Below are positions 1-9,110 of a stretch of 64,000 bases of DNA, in pieces. The translations under genes and the position numbers were made by a program. The DNA lies in the NCBI RefSeq assembly GCF_001482285.1, contig NZ_LOEP01000037.1:124001-188000 (forward strand), given 5' to 3'. The stretch's first letter is position 1. Each line of letters begins with the position of its first letter. Under the pieces are notes generated by a model. It saw only the letters and a list, made by a program, of their open reading frames with translations, was not told where the DNA came from and did no database searches. Source of the stretch: Haloferax sp. Q22. GTDB lineage: Archaea; Halobacteriota; Halobacteria; Halobacteriales; Haloferacaceae.

Positions 1-53
1 TAAGATTACATAGCTATGCGTGTAACTCAGGCTGCGATAACCCGTTGAGTCTC

Positions 54-70
54 GTTCTGTTATAGAGAAT
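54..70. promoter_or_regulatory. 17-bp near-palindrome, copy 1 (candidate operator)
   Basis: The sequence reads GTTCTGTTATAGAGAAT. It matches, with two or three changes, two elements at 15316-15332 and 15518-15534 read on the opposite strand. The shared core TTCTnTAnTAnAGAA is palindromic, as expected for a dimeric repressor or activator site. It lies beyond the 3' end of the aldehyde dehydrogenase gene, so it may serve a gene to the left of the window. The similarity and symmetry are visible; the regulatory role is inference. Confidence 0.45.
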
Positions 71-212
71 CATGTTGGGGCGGGCTGAGCCGACGGTATC
101 GGCCGGGTGAGAGTGCAGGTGATGGGAGAGGAAAAGAGAGGAGATGAGAAGAGACGAGAAAAAAAGAACGAGGCGATGGCAGCCGGTCGCATCGACGACC
201 GCAGGGAGCCGC

Positions 213-1661
213 TCAGTAGTTGTCGTAGACGGTCTTCTCGATGGTGTAGAAGTCGAGACCCGCGTCGCCCTGCTCGCGCCACGTCTCGGACGAGGAGCGC
301 TTGAACCCGCCGAAGGGGACGTGGAGTTCGAGGCCGGTCGTCTTGTCGTTGACCTTCACGACGCCGGCTTCGGCCTCGTCGACGAAGCGGTTCGCCTCGG
401 TGTGGTCGTCGGTGACGACGCTGGCCGACAGGCCGTAGTCGACGTCGTTCGCGACCGCAAGCCCCTCGTCGAAGTCACTCACTTTGATGACGGCGACGAC
501 CGGACCGAAGACCTCCTCCTGTGCGATACGCATGTCGGGGTCGACGTCGGTGAACACCGTCGGCTCGACGAAGTGACCCGTCTCCACTTCCTCGCCCTCG
601 GGGACGCCGCCGCCGGCGACGAGGGTCGCGCCCTCGCCCTCGGCGATGTCGATGTATTCCAGCGTCGAGGAGAGTTCGGACTCGCTGACCTGCGGGCCCA
701 TCTCGTGGTCGGTTCCGGGGCCGACGTCGAGGGACTCCGCGCGGTCGACGAGTTCAGCGACGAAGTCGTCGTACACGTCCTCGTGGACGATAGCGCGGGA
801 ACAGGCCGTACAGGACTGGCCGGTGGTTCCGAACCCGCCGTTAGCCACGATGTCGGCGGCCTCGGCGGGGTCGGCCGAGTCGGCGACGAGCGTCGGGTTC
901 TTCCCACCGAGTTCGGTCTGAACGCGCTTGCCGGCGTCTGTGGCCTGCTCGTAGACCATCTCGCCGACCTGACTGCTGCCGGTGAACGAGACGAGGTCCG
1001 TGCCCTCGTTGCCGATGAACTCGCTGCCGACCGAGCTACCGGGCCCGGTGACGACGTTGAGGACGCCGTCTGGAAGGCCGGCCTCGTCGAGTGCGCGGGC
1101 GATTTCGATGACGACGCCGGGCGCGATGGAGGCGGGCTTCAGGACGACGGTGTTGCCGGCGGCGAGCGCCGGGGCGAGCTTCCACGCCGGGATGGCGATG
1201 GGGTAGTTCCACGGCGTGATGAGCGCCGCGACGCCGACGGGCTCTTGGCGCGTGTAGAGGTTCGTGTTCGGTCCGCTCGCACCCTTCTTCGTGCCGCCGA
1301 GGTCGGCGGCCTTCGTCGAGAAGTAGTGGAAGATGTCGATAGCGCGCTGTACCTCGCCCGCCGCTTCGGGCCGCGCCTTCCCCTCCTCGGCGATGAGAAT
1401 CTCCGTCAGTTCGTCCTTCCGCTGGGCGAGGAGCGTGCCCGCCTCGCGGAGGATGCGCCCGCGCTCGGGACCGGGCGTGTTTCGCCACTCGTCTTCGGCC
1501 GCTACGGCGGCGTCGACGGCCGCTGCAGCGTCGTTCTCGTTCGAGTGCTGGTACGTCGCGACTACCTCGCTCGGGTTCGCGGGGTTCGTCACCTCGGCCG
1601 TCTCGCCGGTCTCGGAGGCGACCCACTCACCGTTGACGTAGTTTCTACTGGGTTCCGTCAT
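213..1661 (-). CDS. xacF: NAD(P)-dependent aldehyde dehydrogenase, probable 2-oxoglutarate semialdehyde dehydrogenase (XacF-like)
   Basis: A 482-residue member of the aldehyde dehydrogenase superfamily, close to the usual length. It contains the ELGGKNP block that carries the general-base Glu near residue 250 and the GQSCTACSR block with nucleophile Cys284. The ATG at 1661 (MTEPSRNYVNGEW) was preferred over an upstream ATG at 1712, because family similarity begins with the NYVNGEW strand. It is divergent from a sugar-acid dehydratase and sits in a pentose cluster, so the likely reaction is 2,5-dioxopentanoate to 2-oxoglutarate, the last step of the Weimberg pathway as described for Haloferax volcanii XacF. 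The family is seen directly; the substrate is inferred from context. Succinate-semialdehyde or betaine-aldehyde-type dehydrogenases are the alternatives. Confidence 0.85.
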   Translation of the reverse strand: MTEPSRNYVNGEWVASETGETAEVTNPANPSEVVATYQHSNENDAAAAVDAAVAAEDEWRNTPGPERGRILREAGTLLAQRKDELTEILIAEEGKARPEAAGEVQRAIDIFHYFSTKAADLGGTKKGASGPNTNLYTRQEPVGVAALITPWNYPIAIPAWKLAPALAAGNTVVLKPASIAPGVVIEIARALDEAGLPDGVLNVVTGPGSSVGSEFIGNEGTDLVSFTGSSQVGEMVYEQATDAGKRVQTELGGKNPTLVADSADPAEAADIVANGGFGTTGQSCTACSRAIVHEDVYDDFVAELVDRAESLDVGPGTDHEMGPQVSESELSSTLEYIDIAEGEGATLVAGGGVPEGEEVETGHFVEPTVFTDVDPDMRIAQEEVFGPVVAVIKVSDFDEGLAVANDVDYGLSASVVTDDHTEANRFVDEAEAGVVKVNDKTTGLELHVPFGGFKRSSSETWREQGDAGLDFYTIEKTVYDNY

Positions 1662-1841
1662 CGCTCGTGTGTTCTCTCTTCCGACATACAATTCTTGCGA
1701 AATTGTCACCATTTGTAAGCCGCGAGCGACGGTCGGTGCTCGGAGGACAGCGACGGTTAGTGCTCGGGGCGTACACGTGAACTGAGCGACGAACTACCAA
1801 CCCACACACTTTTGTAGTGGCTTTCGAGATATACGTGCGCA

Positions 1842-3080
1842 ATGGTTGAGCAAGCGAAGCTTAGCGACCCAAACGCGGAGTACACGATGCGCGACCTGTC
1901 CGCGGAGACGATGGATATCACGAATCCGCGAGGCGGCGTCCGCGACGCCGAAATCACGGACGTACAGACGACGATGGTCGACGGGAACTACCCGTGGATT
2001 CTCGTCCGCGTCTACACCGACGCGGGCGTCGTCGGCACCGGCGAGGCCTACTGGGGCGGCGGCGACACCGCCATCATCGAGCGGATGAAACCGTTCCTCG
2101 TCGGCGAGAACCCCCTCGACATCGACCGTCTCTACGAGCACCTCGTCCAGAAGATGTCCGGCGAGGGTTCGGTTTCGGGCAAGGTCATCTCCGCCATCTC
2201 GGGCATCGAAATCGCGCTTCACGACGTCGCCGGGAAGCTCCTCGACGTGCCCGCCTACCAGCTCGTCGGCGGGAAGTACCGCGACGAGGTGCGCGTCTAC
2301 TGCGACCTCCACACCGAAGACGAGGCCAATCCGCAGGCCTGCGCCGAGGAGGGCGTCCGCGTGGTCGAGGAGCTCGGCTACGACGCCATCAAGTTCGACC
2401 TCGACGTGCCCTCGGGCCACGAGAAGGACCGCGCGAACCGCCACCTCCGCAACCCCGAAATCGACCACAAGGTCGAAATCGTCGAGGCCGTCACCGAGGC
2501 CGTCGGCGACCGCGCCGACGTCGCGTTCGACTGCCACTGGTCCTTCACCGGCGGGAGCGCCAAGCGCCTCGCGTCCGAGCTGGAAGACTACGACGTGTGG
2601 TGGCTCGAAGACCCTGTGCCGCCGGAGAACCACGACGTGCAGAAGCTCGTGACCCAGTCCACGACGACGCCCATCGCGGTCGGCGAGAACGTCTACCGGA
2701 AGTTCGGCCAGCGGACGCTGCTCGAACCGCAGGCGGTCGACATCATCGCACCCGACCTGCCTCGTGTCGGCGGCATGCGCGAGACGCGGAAGATTGCCGA
2801 CCTCGCGGACATGTACTACATCCCCGTGGCGATGCACAACGTCTCGTCGCCCATCGGGACGATGGCCTCCGCGCAGGTCGCCGCGGCCATCCCCAACTCG
2901 CTTGCCCTCGAGTACCACTCCTACCAGCTCGGCTGGTGGGAGGACCTCGTCGAGGAGGACGACCTGATTCAGAACGGTCGCATGGAGATTCCCGAGAAGC
3001 CCGGCCTCGGGCTGACGCTCGACCTCGACGCCGTCGGAGAACACATGGTCGAAGGGGAGACGCTCTTCGACGAGGAATAG
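1842..3080 (+). CDS. xacD: Enolase-superfamily sugar-acid dehydratase, D-xylonate/L-arabinonate dehydratase (XacD-like)
   Basis: A 412-residue mandelate racemase/muconate lactonizing enzyme homologue. The expected metal ligands are Asp230 (FDCHW), Glu256 (WWLEDP) and Glu282 (VGEN), with a catalytic Lys184 region (IKFDLD) and His332 (MHNVSSP). The N-terminus strongly resembles my recollection of Haloferax volcanii xylonate dehydratase XacD. It would dehydrate pentonate to 2-keto-3-deoxypentonate in the cytoplasm. It is transcribed divergently from the aldehyde dehydrogenase across a 180-bp intergenic stretch that probably holds both promoters. Gluconate or rhamnonate dehydratases belong to the same family, so substrate specificity is inferred from the neighbouring lactonase, dehydrogenases and FAH-family enzyme. 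Confidence 0.85.
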   Translation: MVEQAKLSDPNAEYTMRDLSAETMDITNPRGGVRDAEITDVQTTMVDGNYPWILVRVYTDAGVVGTGEAYWGGGDTAIIERMKPFLVGENPLDIDRLYEHLVQKMSGEGSVSGKVISAISGIEIALHDVAGKLLDVPAYQLVGGKYRDEVRVYCDLHTEDEANPQACAEEGVRVVEELGYDAIKFDLDVPSGHEKDRANRHLRNPEIDHKVEIVEAVTEAVGDRADVAFDCHWSFTGGSAKRLASELEDYDVWWLEDPVPPENHDVQKLVTQSTTTPIAVGENVYRKFGQRTLLEPQAVDIIAPDLPRVGGMRETRKIADLADMYYIPVAMHNVSSPIGTMASAQVAAAIPNSLALEYHSYQLGWWEDLVEEDDLIQNGRMEIPEKPGLGLTLDLDAVGEHMVEGETLFDEE

Positions 3081-3317
3081 ACGAGCGAGATTGTCCCACA
3101 GCGGCCGTATCAGCCTGACATAACACACCGACTGGACGCGTACGCGACACCACAGCCGAGAGATGTGAGCGTCTCACCGCTCGTGGCGTGTCCGCCGCGG
3201 CCGCCTTTTACTCGCAGTCGTTCGATACCGGAGCGACGCGGTTCGCGCAGCAGCGACCGTGCTGATAGGGGATGAGTACTGACTACGAGCAGCGCTTGCG
3301 AACAGAAGACGAGAGAA

Positions 3318-3392
3318 GTGTGGATGGTTAGTCCCAGAAGTGGTGTGGATGGTTAGTCCCAGAAGTGGTGTGGATGGTCAGTCCGAGGAAGT
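3318..3392. repeat. Three tandem copies of a 25-bp repeat
   Basis: Units begin at 3318, 3343 and 3368, each starting GTGTGGATGG. The first two are identical across the core; the third has drifted (ggtcagtccgagg). The repeat occupies most of the 375-bp gap between the convergent dehydratase and ABC ATPase genes. The rest of that gap (3081-3317) shows no gene, clear terminator or promoter. It looks like a small minisatellite formed by replication slippage. A transcript-end function is possible but nothing in the sequence requires it. Confidence 0.8.
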
Positions 3393-3455
3393 GGGGTGCC
3401 CAAGCGGTCCGCGGGGGTGAAGAACGGACGGCGGCAGGGAGTGTCGACCGGGTCG

Positions 3456-4607
3456 TCAGTCAGAGATGTACGCGCCGATGGCGCGGTTCGACGGGAGCTC
3501 TCGGTTCTTCAGCGCGTTGCCGGTCTCCCCGTCGAACAGGTGAATCGCGTCCTCGGGGAACGAGACGGTCGTCCGGTCGCCCGATTCGACCCTCGACCGT
3601 CCGGTGGTTGTCGCGGTGAACCGAGCCCCCTCTCCGCCCTCGGCGAACCGCAGGTGGACGGTGTTCTCGTTGCCCTGCGGCTCGACGACGACCACCTCGG
3701 CGTCGAAGGTTCGGTCACCGGAGCGCCGCTCGCCGACCTCGATATCCTCGGGTCGGATGCCGAGCGTGAGGTCGCTCGCGTCGCCGATCTGGTCTCTGGT
3801 CGCGTCCGAAAGCGGGTAGTCGAAGCCGTCGCCGCGGAAGATGTCGCCCGAAAGCGACCCGTCGAAGAAGTTCATCGACGGCTCGCCGATGAAGCCCGCG
3901 ACGAACAGGTTGTTCGGCCGGTGGTAGCAGTCCAGCGGCGTCCCGACCTGCTGAAGTTCGCCGTCGTCGAGGACGGCGACGCGGTCGCCCATCGTCATCG
4001 CCTCGGTCTGGTCGTGGGTGACGTAGATGGTCGTGACGCCGAGTTCCTCCTGGAGGCGCTGGAGTTCGGTGCGCATCTCCGCCCGCAGCTTAGCGTCCAG
4101 GTTGGACAGCGGCTCGTCCATCAGGAACACCTCGGGGTCGCGCACGATGGCGCGGCCGAGGGCGACCCGCTGTTGCTGCCCGCCCGAGAGCTGTCCGGGA
4201 TTGCGATCGAGCAGGTCGGAGATGCCGAGCATGTCGGTCGTCTCCTCGACCCGCTGGCGTATCTCGTCGTCCGGGAGGTCGGTCGACTCTTCGAGGCCGA
4301 ACGACATGTTCCCGCGGACGCTCTTGTGCGGGTACAGTGCGTACGACTGGAAGACCATCGCGATGTCTCGGTTCTGGGCGGACACGTCGTTGAGGACGCG
4401 GTCTTCGAGTCGAAGTTCGCCCTCCGTGACAGTTTCAAGCCCCGCCATCATCCGGAGCGTCGTCGATTTCCCGCATCCCGAGGGACCGACGAGCACGAGG
4501 AACTCCCCGTCGTCGATGTCGAGCGATATCTCTTCGACGGCGACGATGTCGCCGCCGCCGTCGTCGGTGTAGACCTTCGTTACGTCGTCGAGTGTCAATC
4601 GTGCCAT
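3456..4607 (-). CDS. Sugar ABC transporter ATP-binding protein (MalK/UgpC type, XacK-like)
   Basis: A 383-residue ABC ATPase with Walker A GPSGCGKST near residue 40, a Q-loop (VFQSYALYPH), the signature LSGGQQQR, Walker B VFLMDEPLSNLDAK and the H-switch THDQTEA. These are followed by a C-terminal OB-fold/TOBE-type domain of about 150 residues as in MalK, UgpC and MsmK. It ends a five-gene leftward operon, two bases downstream of a second ATPase of equal length. Two different ATPases in one sugar ABC operon match the Haloferax XacGHIJK xylose/arabinose importer, where they would form a heterodimeric motor. Energises uptake at the cytoplasmic face of the membrane; the substrate is inferred from context. 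Confidence 0.9.
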   Translation of the reverse strand: MARLTLDDVTKVYTDDGGGDIVAVEEISLDIDDGEFLVLVGPSGCGKSTTLRMMAGLETVTEGELRLEDRVLNDVSAQNRDIAMVFQSYALYPHKSVRGNMSFGLEESTDLPDDEIRQRVEETTDMLGISDLLDRNPGQLSGGQQQRVALGRAIVRDPEVFLMDEPLSNLDAKLRAEMRTELQRLQEELGVTTIYVTHDQTEAMTMGDRVAVLDDGELQQVGTPLDCYHRPNNLFVAGFIGEPSMNFFDGSLSGDIFRGDGFDYPLSDATRDQIGDASDLTLGIRPEDIEVGERRSGDRTFDAEVVVVEPQGNENTVHLRFAEGGEGARFTATTTGRSRVESGDRTTVSFPEDAIHLFDGETGNALKNRELPSNRAIGAYISD

Positions 4608-4609
4608 AG

Positions 4610-5761
4610 CTACTGTTCGAGTTCTGTGAGGTCGGCTTCCTGGTCGTGTCGGCGGTTGTGCACCGCGGTTCCGGTCTCGGCGTCGAACACGTGAATCGTG
4701 TCCGGGGGAATCCTCACCGTGACGCGGTCACCCCGCGTGACGAGGTGCATTCCCCCCGTGACCGCCTGCAGCGCGTCGTCGTCGGAGGGTTGGTCCGGGT
4801 GCGAGAGGTGGAGGACGTTCTGGTCGCCGTGAGGTTCCACGACGGTCACGTCCATCCGGAGTTCGTGGTCGCCGATGGCGGCGTCGTCGGGATCCGTGTC
4901 GGCGACTACGATGTCTTCGGGGCGCACCCCCAAGACGAGGTCGTCGCGGTCGCCGACGGACTCCATCACGTCCTCGTCGAGCGGGTACGAGAAGTGTTCG
5001 CCGACGAACGTCGTCTCCGAGCGCGTCCCGCGGACGAGGTTTATCATCGGCTCACCGATGAACTCCGCGACGAACAGGTTGTTCGGTTCGTGATAGCACT
5101 CGAAGGGCGAGGCAACCTGCTGGAGTTCGCCGTCGTCCATGACGGCGATGCGGTCGGCCATCGTCATCGCCTCCGTCTGGTTGTGAGTGACGTAGACGGT
5201 CGTGACGGCGAGTTGGTCCTGCAGATTCTGGAGTTCGGTGCGCATCTCCGCCCGCAGTTTGGCGTCCAGGTTGGACAGCGGCTCGTCCATCAGGAACACC
5301 TCGGGGTCGCGCACGATTGCGCGGCCGAGGGCGACCCGCTGTTGCTGGCCGCCGGAGAGTTCGTCGGGTTTGCGGTCGAGCAGGTCGCTAATACCGAGCG
5401 TCTCGGCGACCTCGACGGCGCGCTCGTCGCGCTCCGCAGACGTGTATCCCTCCTCTTCTTCCAGCCCGAACCGGATGTTCTGCCGGACGGTCATGTGGGG
5501 GTACAACGCGTAGTCCTGGAACACCATCGCGATGTCGCGGTTCTGCGGGACGCGGTAGTTCATGTGGTCCCCGCCGATGTAGATGTCCCCGCTGGTCGGG
5601 GTCTCCAGGCCGGCGAGCATCCGGAGCGTCGTCGACTTCCCACAACCCGACGGGCCGACGAGCACGAGGAACTCCTCGTCGGCGATGTCGAGCGAGAGGT
5701 CGTCGACGGCGACCGTGTCGCCGAAGCGCTTCATCAGGTCGGTGAGTTGAATCTGTCCCAT
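4610..5761 (-). CDS. Sugar ABC transporter ATP-binding protein, second copy (XacJ-like)
   Basis: A 383-residue ABC ATPase with GPSGCGKST, VFQDYALYPH, LSGGQQQR, VFLMDEPLSNLDAK and THNQTEA motifs and a MalK-type C-terminal regulatory domain. It is clearly paralogous to the ATPase that follows it. A stretch of about 120 bp around the signature and Walker B region (5228-5347) is almost identical to 4059-4178, suggesting recent exchange between the two copies. It is separated by three bases from the permease upstream and two from the next ATPase, so translation is probably coupled. Its likely role is one half of a heterodimeric ATPase for pentose import. Confidence 0.9.
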   Translation of the reverse strand: MGQIQLTDLMKRFGDTVAVDDLSLDIADEEFLVLVGPSGCGKSTTLRMLAGLETPTSGDIYIGGDHMNYRVPQNRDIAMVFQDYALYPHMTVRQNIRFGLEEEEGYTSAERDERAVEVAETLGISDLLDRKPDELSGGQQQRVALGRAIVRDPEVFLMDEPLSNLDAKLRAEMRTELQNLQDQLAVTTVYVTHNQTEAMTMADRIAVMDDGELQQVASPFECYHEPNNLFVAEFIGEPMINLVRGTRSETTFVGEHFSYPLDEDVMESVGDRDDLVLGVRPEDIVVADTDPDDAAIGDHELRMDVTVVEPHGDQNVLHLSHPDQPSDDDALQAVTGGMHLVTRGDRVTVRIPPDTIHVFDAETGTAVHNRRHDQEADLTELEQ

Positions 5762-5764
5762 AGC

Positions 5765-6694
5765 TTAGGCCTCCGTGCGAAGTCCCTTGGCGAACTGCTC
5801 GGCGAACGCGACGTACAGGATGAGCGTCGGAACCGCGGCGAGGAACGCCGCAGACATCCTGATGCCAAAGTCGATGCCGGAGGTCGACGCCCCGATTGCG
5901 GGAAGCACCAGCGTGACCGGTGCCGCGGGCGCGTCGGACCCGGTGACGAGCGTGAACGCGAAGAGGAACTCGTTGTAAATCTGCGTGAACTGGTAGATGA
6001 ACACGACGCCGAACATCGGCTTCGAGATGGGCAGGATGATGCGCCGGTAAATCTTCGTGATACTCGCGCCGTCGATTTTACCGGCCTCCACGAGCGAGTT
6101 CGGGAGGCTCTGGTAGTACGACCGGAACAGTATCGTACAGATGGGAATCCCGTAGGCGATGTGGGTGATGACAAGCGGCACGAGGTCGGCGTGGTACCCC
6201 TGGAAGAAGGGGATCGACGCCACCATCGGCTCTATCATCCGCGCGAGCGGGAAGATGTTGTTCCAGAAGCGCGCGAGCGGGACCAACACGGCCTGGTAGG
6301 GGACGAAGACGCCGACGACGAAGAGCATCAGCACGCCCATCTGAGCCCGCCAGTTGACCATCGTGAGGCCGTAGGCGGCCATGCTCCCGAACAGGACGCT
6401 ACCGATAGTCGCCGGAATCGACATGACGAGCGAGTTGAAGAACGACCCCGAGAGCTGTTCGAGGGCGAACTGGATGTTCCCGAGGGTGAAGCCCTCACTG
6501 GCCGGCGGCGCGAAGGGGAGCGAGCGGGCAACCGACTCGTTCGTCTTGATCGCGGTCATGATTCCCGTCTCTAACGGGACGAGGAAGAAGCCGAGGAAGA
6601 ACACGACGAGCGCGTACTGGCCGACGCGCCGGAGGTTCACGTCCTCGACGAGCGATGCGACGTCGAAGCTGCCTGTAGGTGACGACTGTGACAT
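5765..6694 (-). CDS. Sugar ABC transporter permease (MalG-like, XacI-like)
   Basis: A 309-residue inner-membrane permease with six predicted hydrophobic segments. It has the EAA-type loop (VEAGKIDGASITKIYRRIILPISKP) characteristic of the MalG/binding-protein-dependent permease family, which docks onto the ATPase. The start at 6694 (MSQSSPTGSFDV) was chosen because residues upstream of it are arginine-rich and lie inside the preceding gene. It lies two bases after the other permease gene and just before the ATPases in the same operon. The partner is the 317-residue permease; together they form the transmembrane channel for the probable pentose importer. Confidence 0.88.
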   Translation of the reverse strand: MSQSSPTGSFDVASLVEDVNLRRVGQYALVVFFLGFFLVPLETGIMTAIKTNESVARSLPFAPPASEGFTLGNIQFALEQLSGSFFNSLVMSIPATIGSVLFGSMAAYGLTMVNWRAQMGVLMLFVVGVFVPYQAVLVPLARFWNNIFPLARMIEPMVASIPFFQGYHADLVPLVITHIAYGIPICTILFRSYYQSLPNSLVEAGKIDGASITKIYRRIILPISKPMFGVVFIYQFTQIYNEFLFAFTLVTGSDAPAAPVTLVLPAIGASTSGIDFGIRMSAAFLAAVPTLILYVAFAEQFAKGLRTEA

Positions 6695-6696
6695 GG

Positions 6697-7650
6697 TCAG
6701 AGACTCCCCTGTTTGTACTGGTAGTAGAGGTACGGTCCGATGACGCCGAGCGCCATGACGAGGAGCATGGTCGCGATGGCGGCCGAGTAGGCCCATTCAC
6801 CGAACTTGAACGCGCGGCGCACCATGAGCGTCGCCAGGATGTCCGTCCCGTTCGGCGGGCGGTAGCGGCCGACGAGCGCGTACAGGAAGGTGAAGGCCTT
6901 CAGCGCGAACACCATCAGCACGACGGCCGCGCTGACGGACGCCTCCTTCAGTTGCGGGACGATGATGCGGAGGTAGGTCCGGGTGATGCTCGCACCGTCG
7001 ACGCGGGCCGCCTCAAACTGGTCGTCGGGAATCGACTGGAGCCCCGCGAGGTAGACGACCATCGTGTACCCGCTGAACTGCCAGATGAGGGCGAATATCA
7101 CCGCACCGAGCGCGATTGATGGATTCCCCAGCCAGTCCACCGGATTGAACCCGAGTGTCGTCACAACGAGGTTGAGGATGCCGCTTTCGACGTTGAACAT
7201 CCAGAGCCACAGTTGTGCGGTGACGACGAACGACAGGCTCATCGGGAGGAGATAGACTGTCTGGAACTTCTCGGAAAATCGGATGCCGTGGTCCAACAGG
7301 ATTGCGAGGAACAGACCGAGCACCAGACAGATTGTGGTAAAGCCTACGAGGAGGACCAAGTTGTTCTGCGCGGCGGCGATGAACGCGTCGCTCGACAGCG
7401 CCTGGGCGTACATCTCCAGGTCGAGAGCGGAGTAATCGGGGGTTCCGAGGCCCTCGTAATCCGTAAACGAGATGGCGAAGTTGTAGCCGATGCCACCGTA
7501 GACGGCGATGCTCATGAGGACGAACGGAATTCCCCAGTACGGCGCGGAGCGAACGAAGTCGCTGTTGAGGAAATACTGGAGCTTCGACTCCCACCCGACC
7601 GCCTCGTCGGGGGCGTCGGAGACGTGCTCCGTGTTATCGTGTGTGGCCAT
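6697..7650 (-). CDS. Sugar ABC transporter permease (MalF-like, XacH-like)
   Basis: A 317-residue permease with a cytoplasmic N-terminus of about 40 residues, six membrane segments, and the EAA loop FEAARVDGASITRTYLRIIVPQLKE near residue 220. The family is the sugar-type MalF/UgpA permeases. It lies between the lipoprotein gene (54-bp gap) and the second permease (two-base gap). Composition and spacing show one operon running binding protein, permease, permease, ATPase, ATPase. A specific sugar cannot be read from the permease; pentose is inferred from the flanking enzymes. Confidence 0.88.
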   Translation of the reverse strand: MATHDNTEHVSDAPDEAVGWESKLQYFLNSDFVRSAPYWGIPFVLMSIAVYGGIGYNFAISFTDYEGLGTPDYSALDLEMYAQALSSDAFIAAAQNNLVLLVGFTTICLVLGLFLAILLDHGIRFSEKFQTVYLLPMSLSFVVTAQLWLWMFNVESGILNLVVTTLGFNPVDWLGNPSIALGAVIFALIWQFSGYTMVVYLAGLQSIPDDQFEAARVDGASITRTYLRIIVPQLKEASVSAAVVLMVFALKAFTFLYALVGRYRPPNGTDILATLMVRRAFKFGEWAYSAAIATMLLVMALGVIGPYLYYQYKQGSL

Positions 7651-7704
7651 GGATATACCTATATTTTATTTGTGAGTGATAAAGGTGTAGTTTCGGCCGA
7701 AGGC

Positions 7705-9078
7705 TTACTCCGAGACCGCTTCGATGAGCGCGTCGGCGGTGGCTTCGACCTTGAACGGCCCCATGAAGTTGTCGCCGAAGGCGGTCTTACACGCGCCCAT
7801 CGTCTTGGGCGTGACGGCCAGTCCGTGGGCGATGGTCGGCGGGTACGCCTCCGAGTCGGTGAGGTCCTCGTAGGTCATCGCGAGGAAGTCGGTCAGTTCG
7901 CTCGGGTCAATGTCGGTGCGGAGCGGAACCGACCCCTTGGGGTTGTTGAAGGCGATCTGGGCCTTCTTCGTCCCGACGAACTTCTGCCACGCGATGGTCT
8001 CCTCGCGGCTCGGGTTGTTGCTCGGCGCGACGATGGAGTCCAGGTGGTAGAAGTAGATACCTTCCGTGCCCGGGAACGGTATCCAGTCCCACTGCTCTTT
8101 GTAGTTGAAGCTGTCGTCGGCGCGGAACATACCGTACACCCAGTTCCCCTGGTGGATGGTAGCTGCTTTCCCCGAGATGACCTTCTGGCCCGCCGTCGTG
8201 AAGCTGATGGACGAGGCGTCAGCGGTGATGTAGTTCTCGTTGATGGTCTTCAGCGCCTCGAGCGCCTCGACGACGGCCGCCCTGTCGGGGTTGCCCTCGA
8301 TGAAGTTCATGTACGCGTCGACGCCGCTTTGGCTCGTCAGAATCTGCGCCCAGAGCTGGAGGTTCGTCCACGGCGCGACCATCGCCTGCGCCATCGGCGT
8401 CACGTCCGTGTTCTGGTCGATGGTTTCGAGCGCGTCGAGGAGCGCGTCGACGCTGTCGAGGCTCGACGCGTCGATGCCGGCCTCCTCGAAGACGGCGGTG
8501 TTGTAAAACAGGTTGTTCATCCGGTGGGACCCGAGCGGGACCGCCGGCATCTTGTCGTTGAACTTACACAGTTCGACCGCGCGGGCCTGCATGGTGTCTT
8601 TGAACCCTTCGGCGTCCCACACGTCGGCTTCGAGGTCCATCAGCGCGCCCGAGTACCGTTCGAGGTTCTTCCCCGGCCAGTTGGCGAACGAACTCATCGG
8701 GTTGTTGTTCGCGAGCCGTCGGAGAATCGTCGCGTTGAGGTTCACGTTCGCGCTCGCCCCGACCGCCTGGAAGTTCGTATCCATCTCGGGGTGCTCCTCC
8801 TCGAAGGCCTCGATGAGCGCGGTGACCGCCGCCTCGCCGTCGCCGCCGGCCCAGCCGTGAAGGACTTCGAGCTGCGAGTCCCACGTGCTGCCTGAACTGT
8901 CCCCACCGGTCTCGGTGTCGCCGCCGGAACCGCCGGAGTCGCTCCCACCCTCGGTGGTCTCGGTGTCGGAGCCGCCACCTCCGGTACATCCAGCGAGGCC
9001 GGCAGCGGCACCCACGGACAGGGCCTTCAGGTACTTTCGACGGTTCACACTTTCATCGCTACAGCCATGCTCAGCCAT
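7705..9078 (-). CDS. Extracellular sugar-binding lipoprotein of ABC transporter (XacG-like)
   Basis: A 457-residue solute-binding protein. The N-terminus has a twin-arginine motif (NRRKYLKAL) followed by a hydrophobic stretch and the lipobox LAGC, then a Gly/Ser/Thr/Glu linker, so it is probably Tat-exported and lipid-anchored at the outer face, as is typical of haloarchaea. The body resembles family 1 sugar-binding proteins (glucose/maltose type; EVLHGWAGGDGEAAVTALIEAFEEEHP). It is first in the importer operon, with a TATA-like box about 25 bp upstream of the ATG and hence an essentially leaderless transcript. It captures sugar and delivers it to the two permeases downstream. Confidence 0.88.
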   Translation of the reverse strand: MAEHGCSDESVNRRKYLKALSVGAAAGLAGCTGGGGSDTETTEGGSDSGGSGGDTETGGDSSGSTWDSQLEVLHGWAGGDGEAAVTALIEAFEEEHPEMDTNFQAVGASANVNLNATILRRLANNNPMSSFANWPGKNLERYSGALMDLEADVWDAEGFKDTMQARAVELCKFNDKMPAVPLGSHRMNNLFYNTAVFEEAGIDASSLDSVDALLDALETIDQNTDVTPMAQAMVAPWTNLQLWAQILTSQSGVDAYMNFIEGNPDRAAVVEALEALKTINENYITADASSISFTTAGQKVISGKAATIHQGNWVYGMFRADDSFNYKEQWDWIPFPGTEGIYFYHLDSIVAPSNNPSREETIAWQKFVGTKKAQIAFNNPKGSVPLRTDIDPSELTDFLAMTYEDLTDSEAYPPTIAHGLAVTPKTMGACKTAFGDNFMGPFKVEATADALIEAVSE

Positions 9079-9100
9079 GTTGTATCCATGTTATCTTCCC

Positions 9101-9110
9101 TCATATATAG
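9101..9110 (-). promoter_or_regulatory. TATA-like box of the sugar importer operon
   Basis: The minus strand reads CTATATATGA, centred about 27 bp upstream of the ATG at 9078. That spacing fits a leaderless haloarchaeal transcript starting at or near the start codon. The 233-bp gap to the next gene is AT-rich around 9160-9205 and holds no coding frame. Confidence 0.6.

Noticed and set aside
144..1718. Long plus-strand open frame of over 500 codons opposite the aldehyde dehydrogenase
   Set aside because: High-GC DNA opens antisense frames. The product is Asp/Arg/Val/Gly-rich with no family motifs, while the minus strand encodes a complete aldehyde dehydrogenase.
4646..6574. Plus-strand open frame of about 640 codons opposite an ABC ATPase and permease
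   Set aside because: No domain is recognisable; the true coding strand carries Walker A, Walker B and signature motifs.
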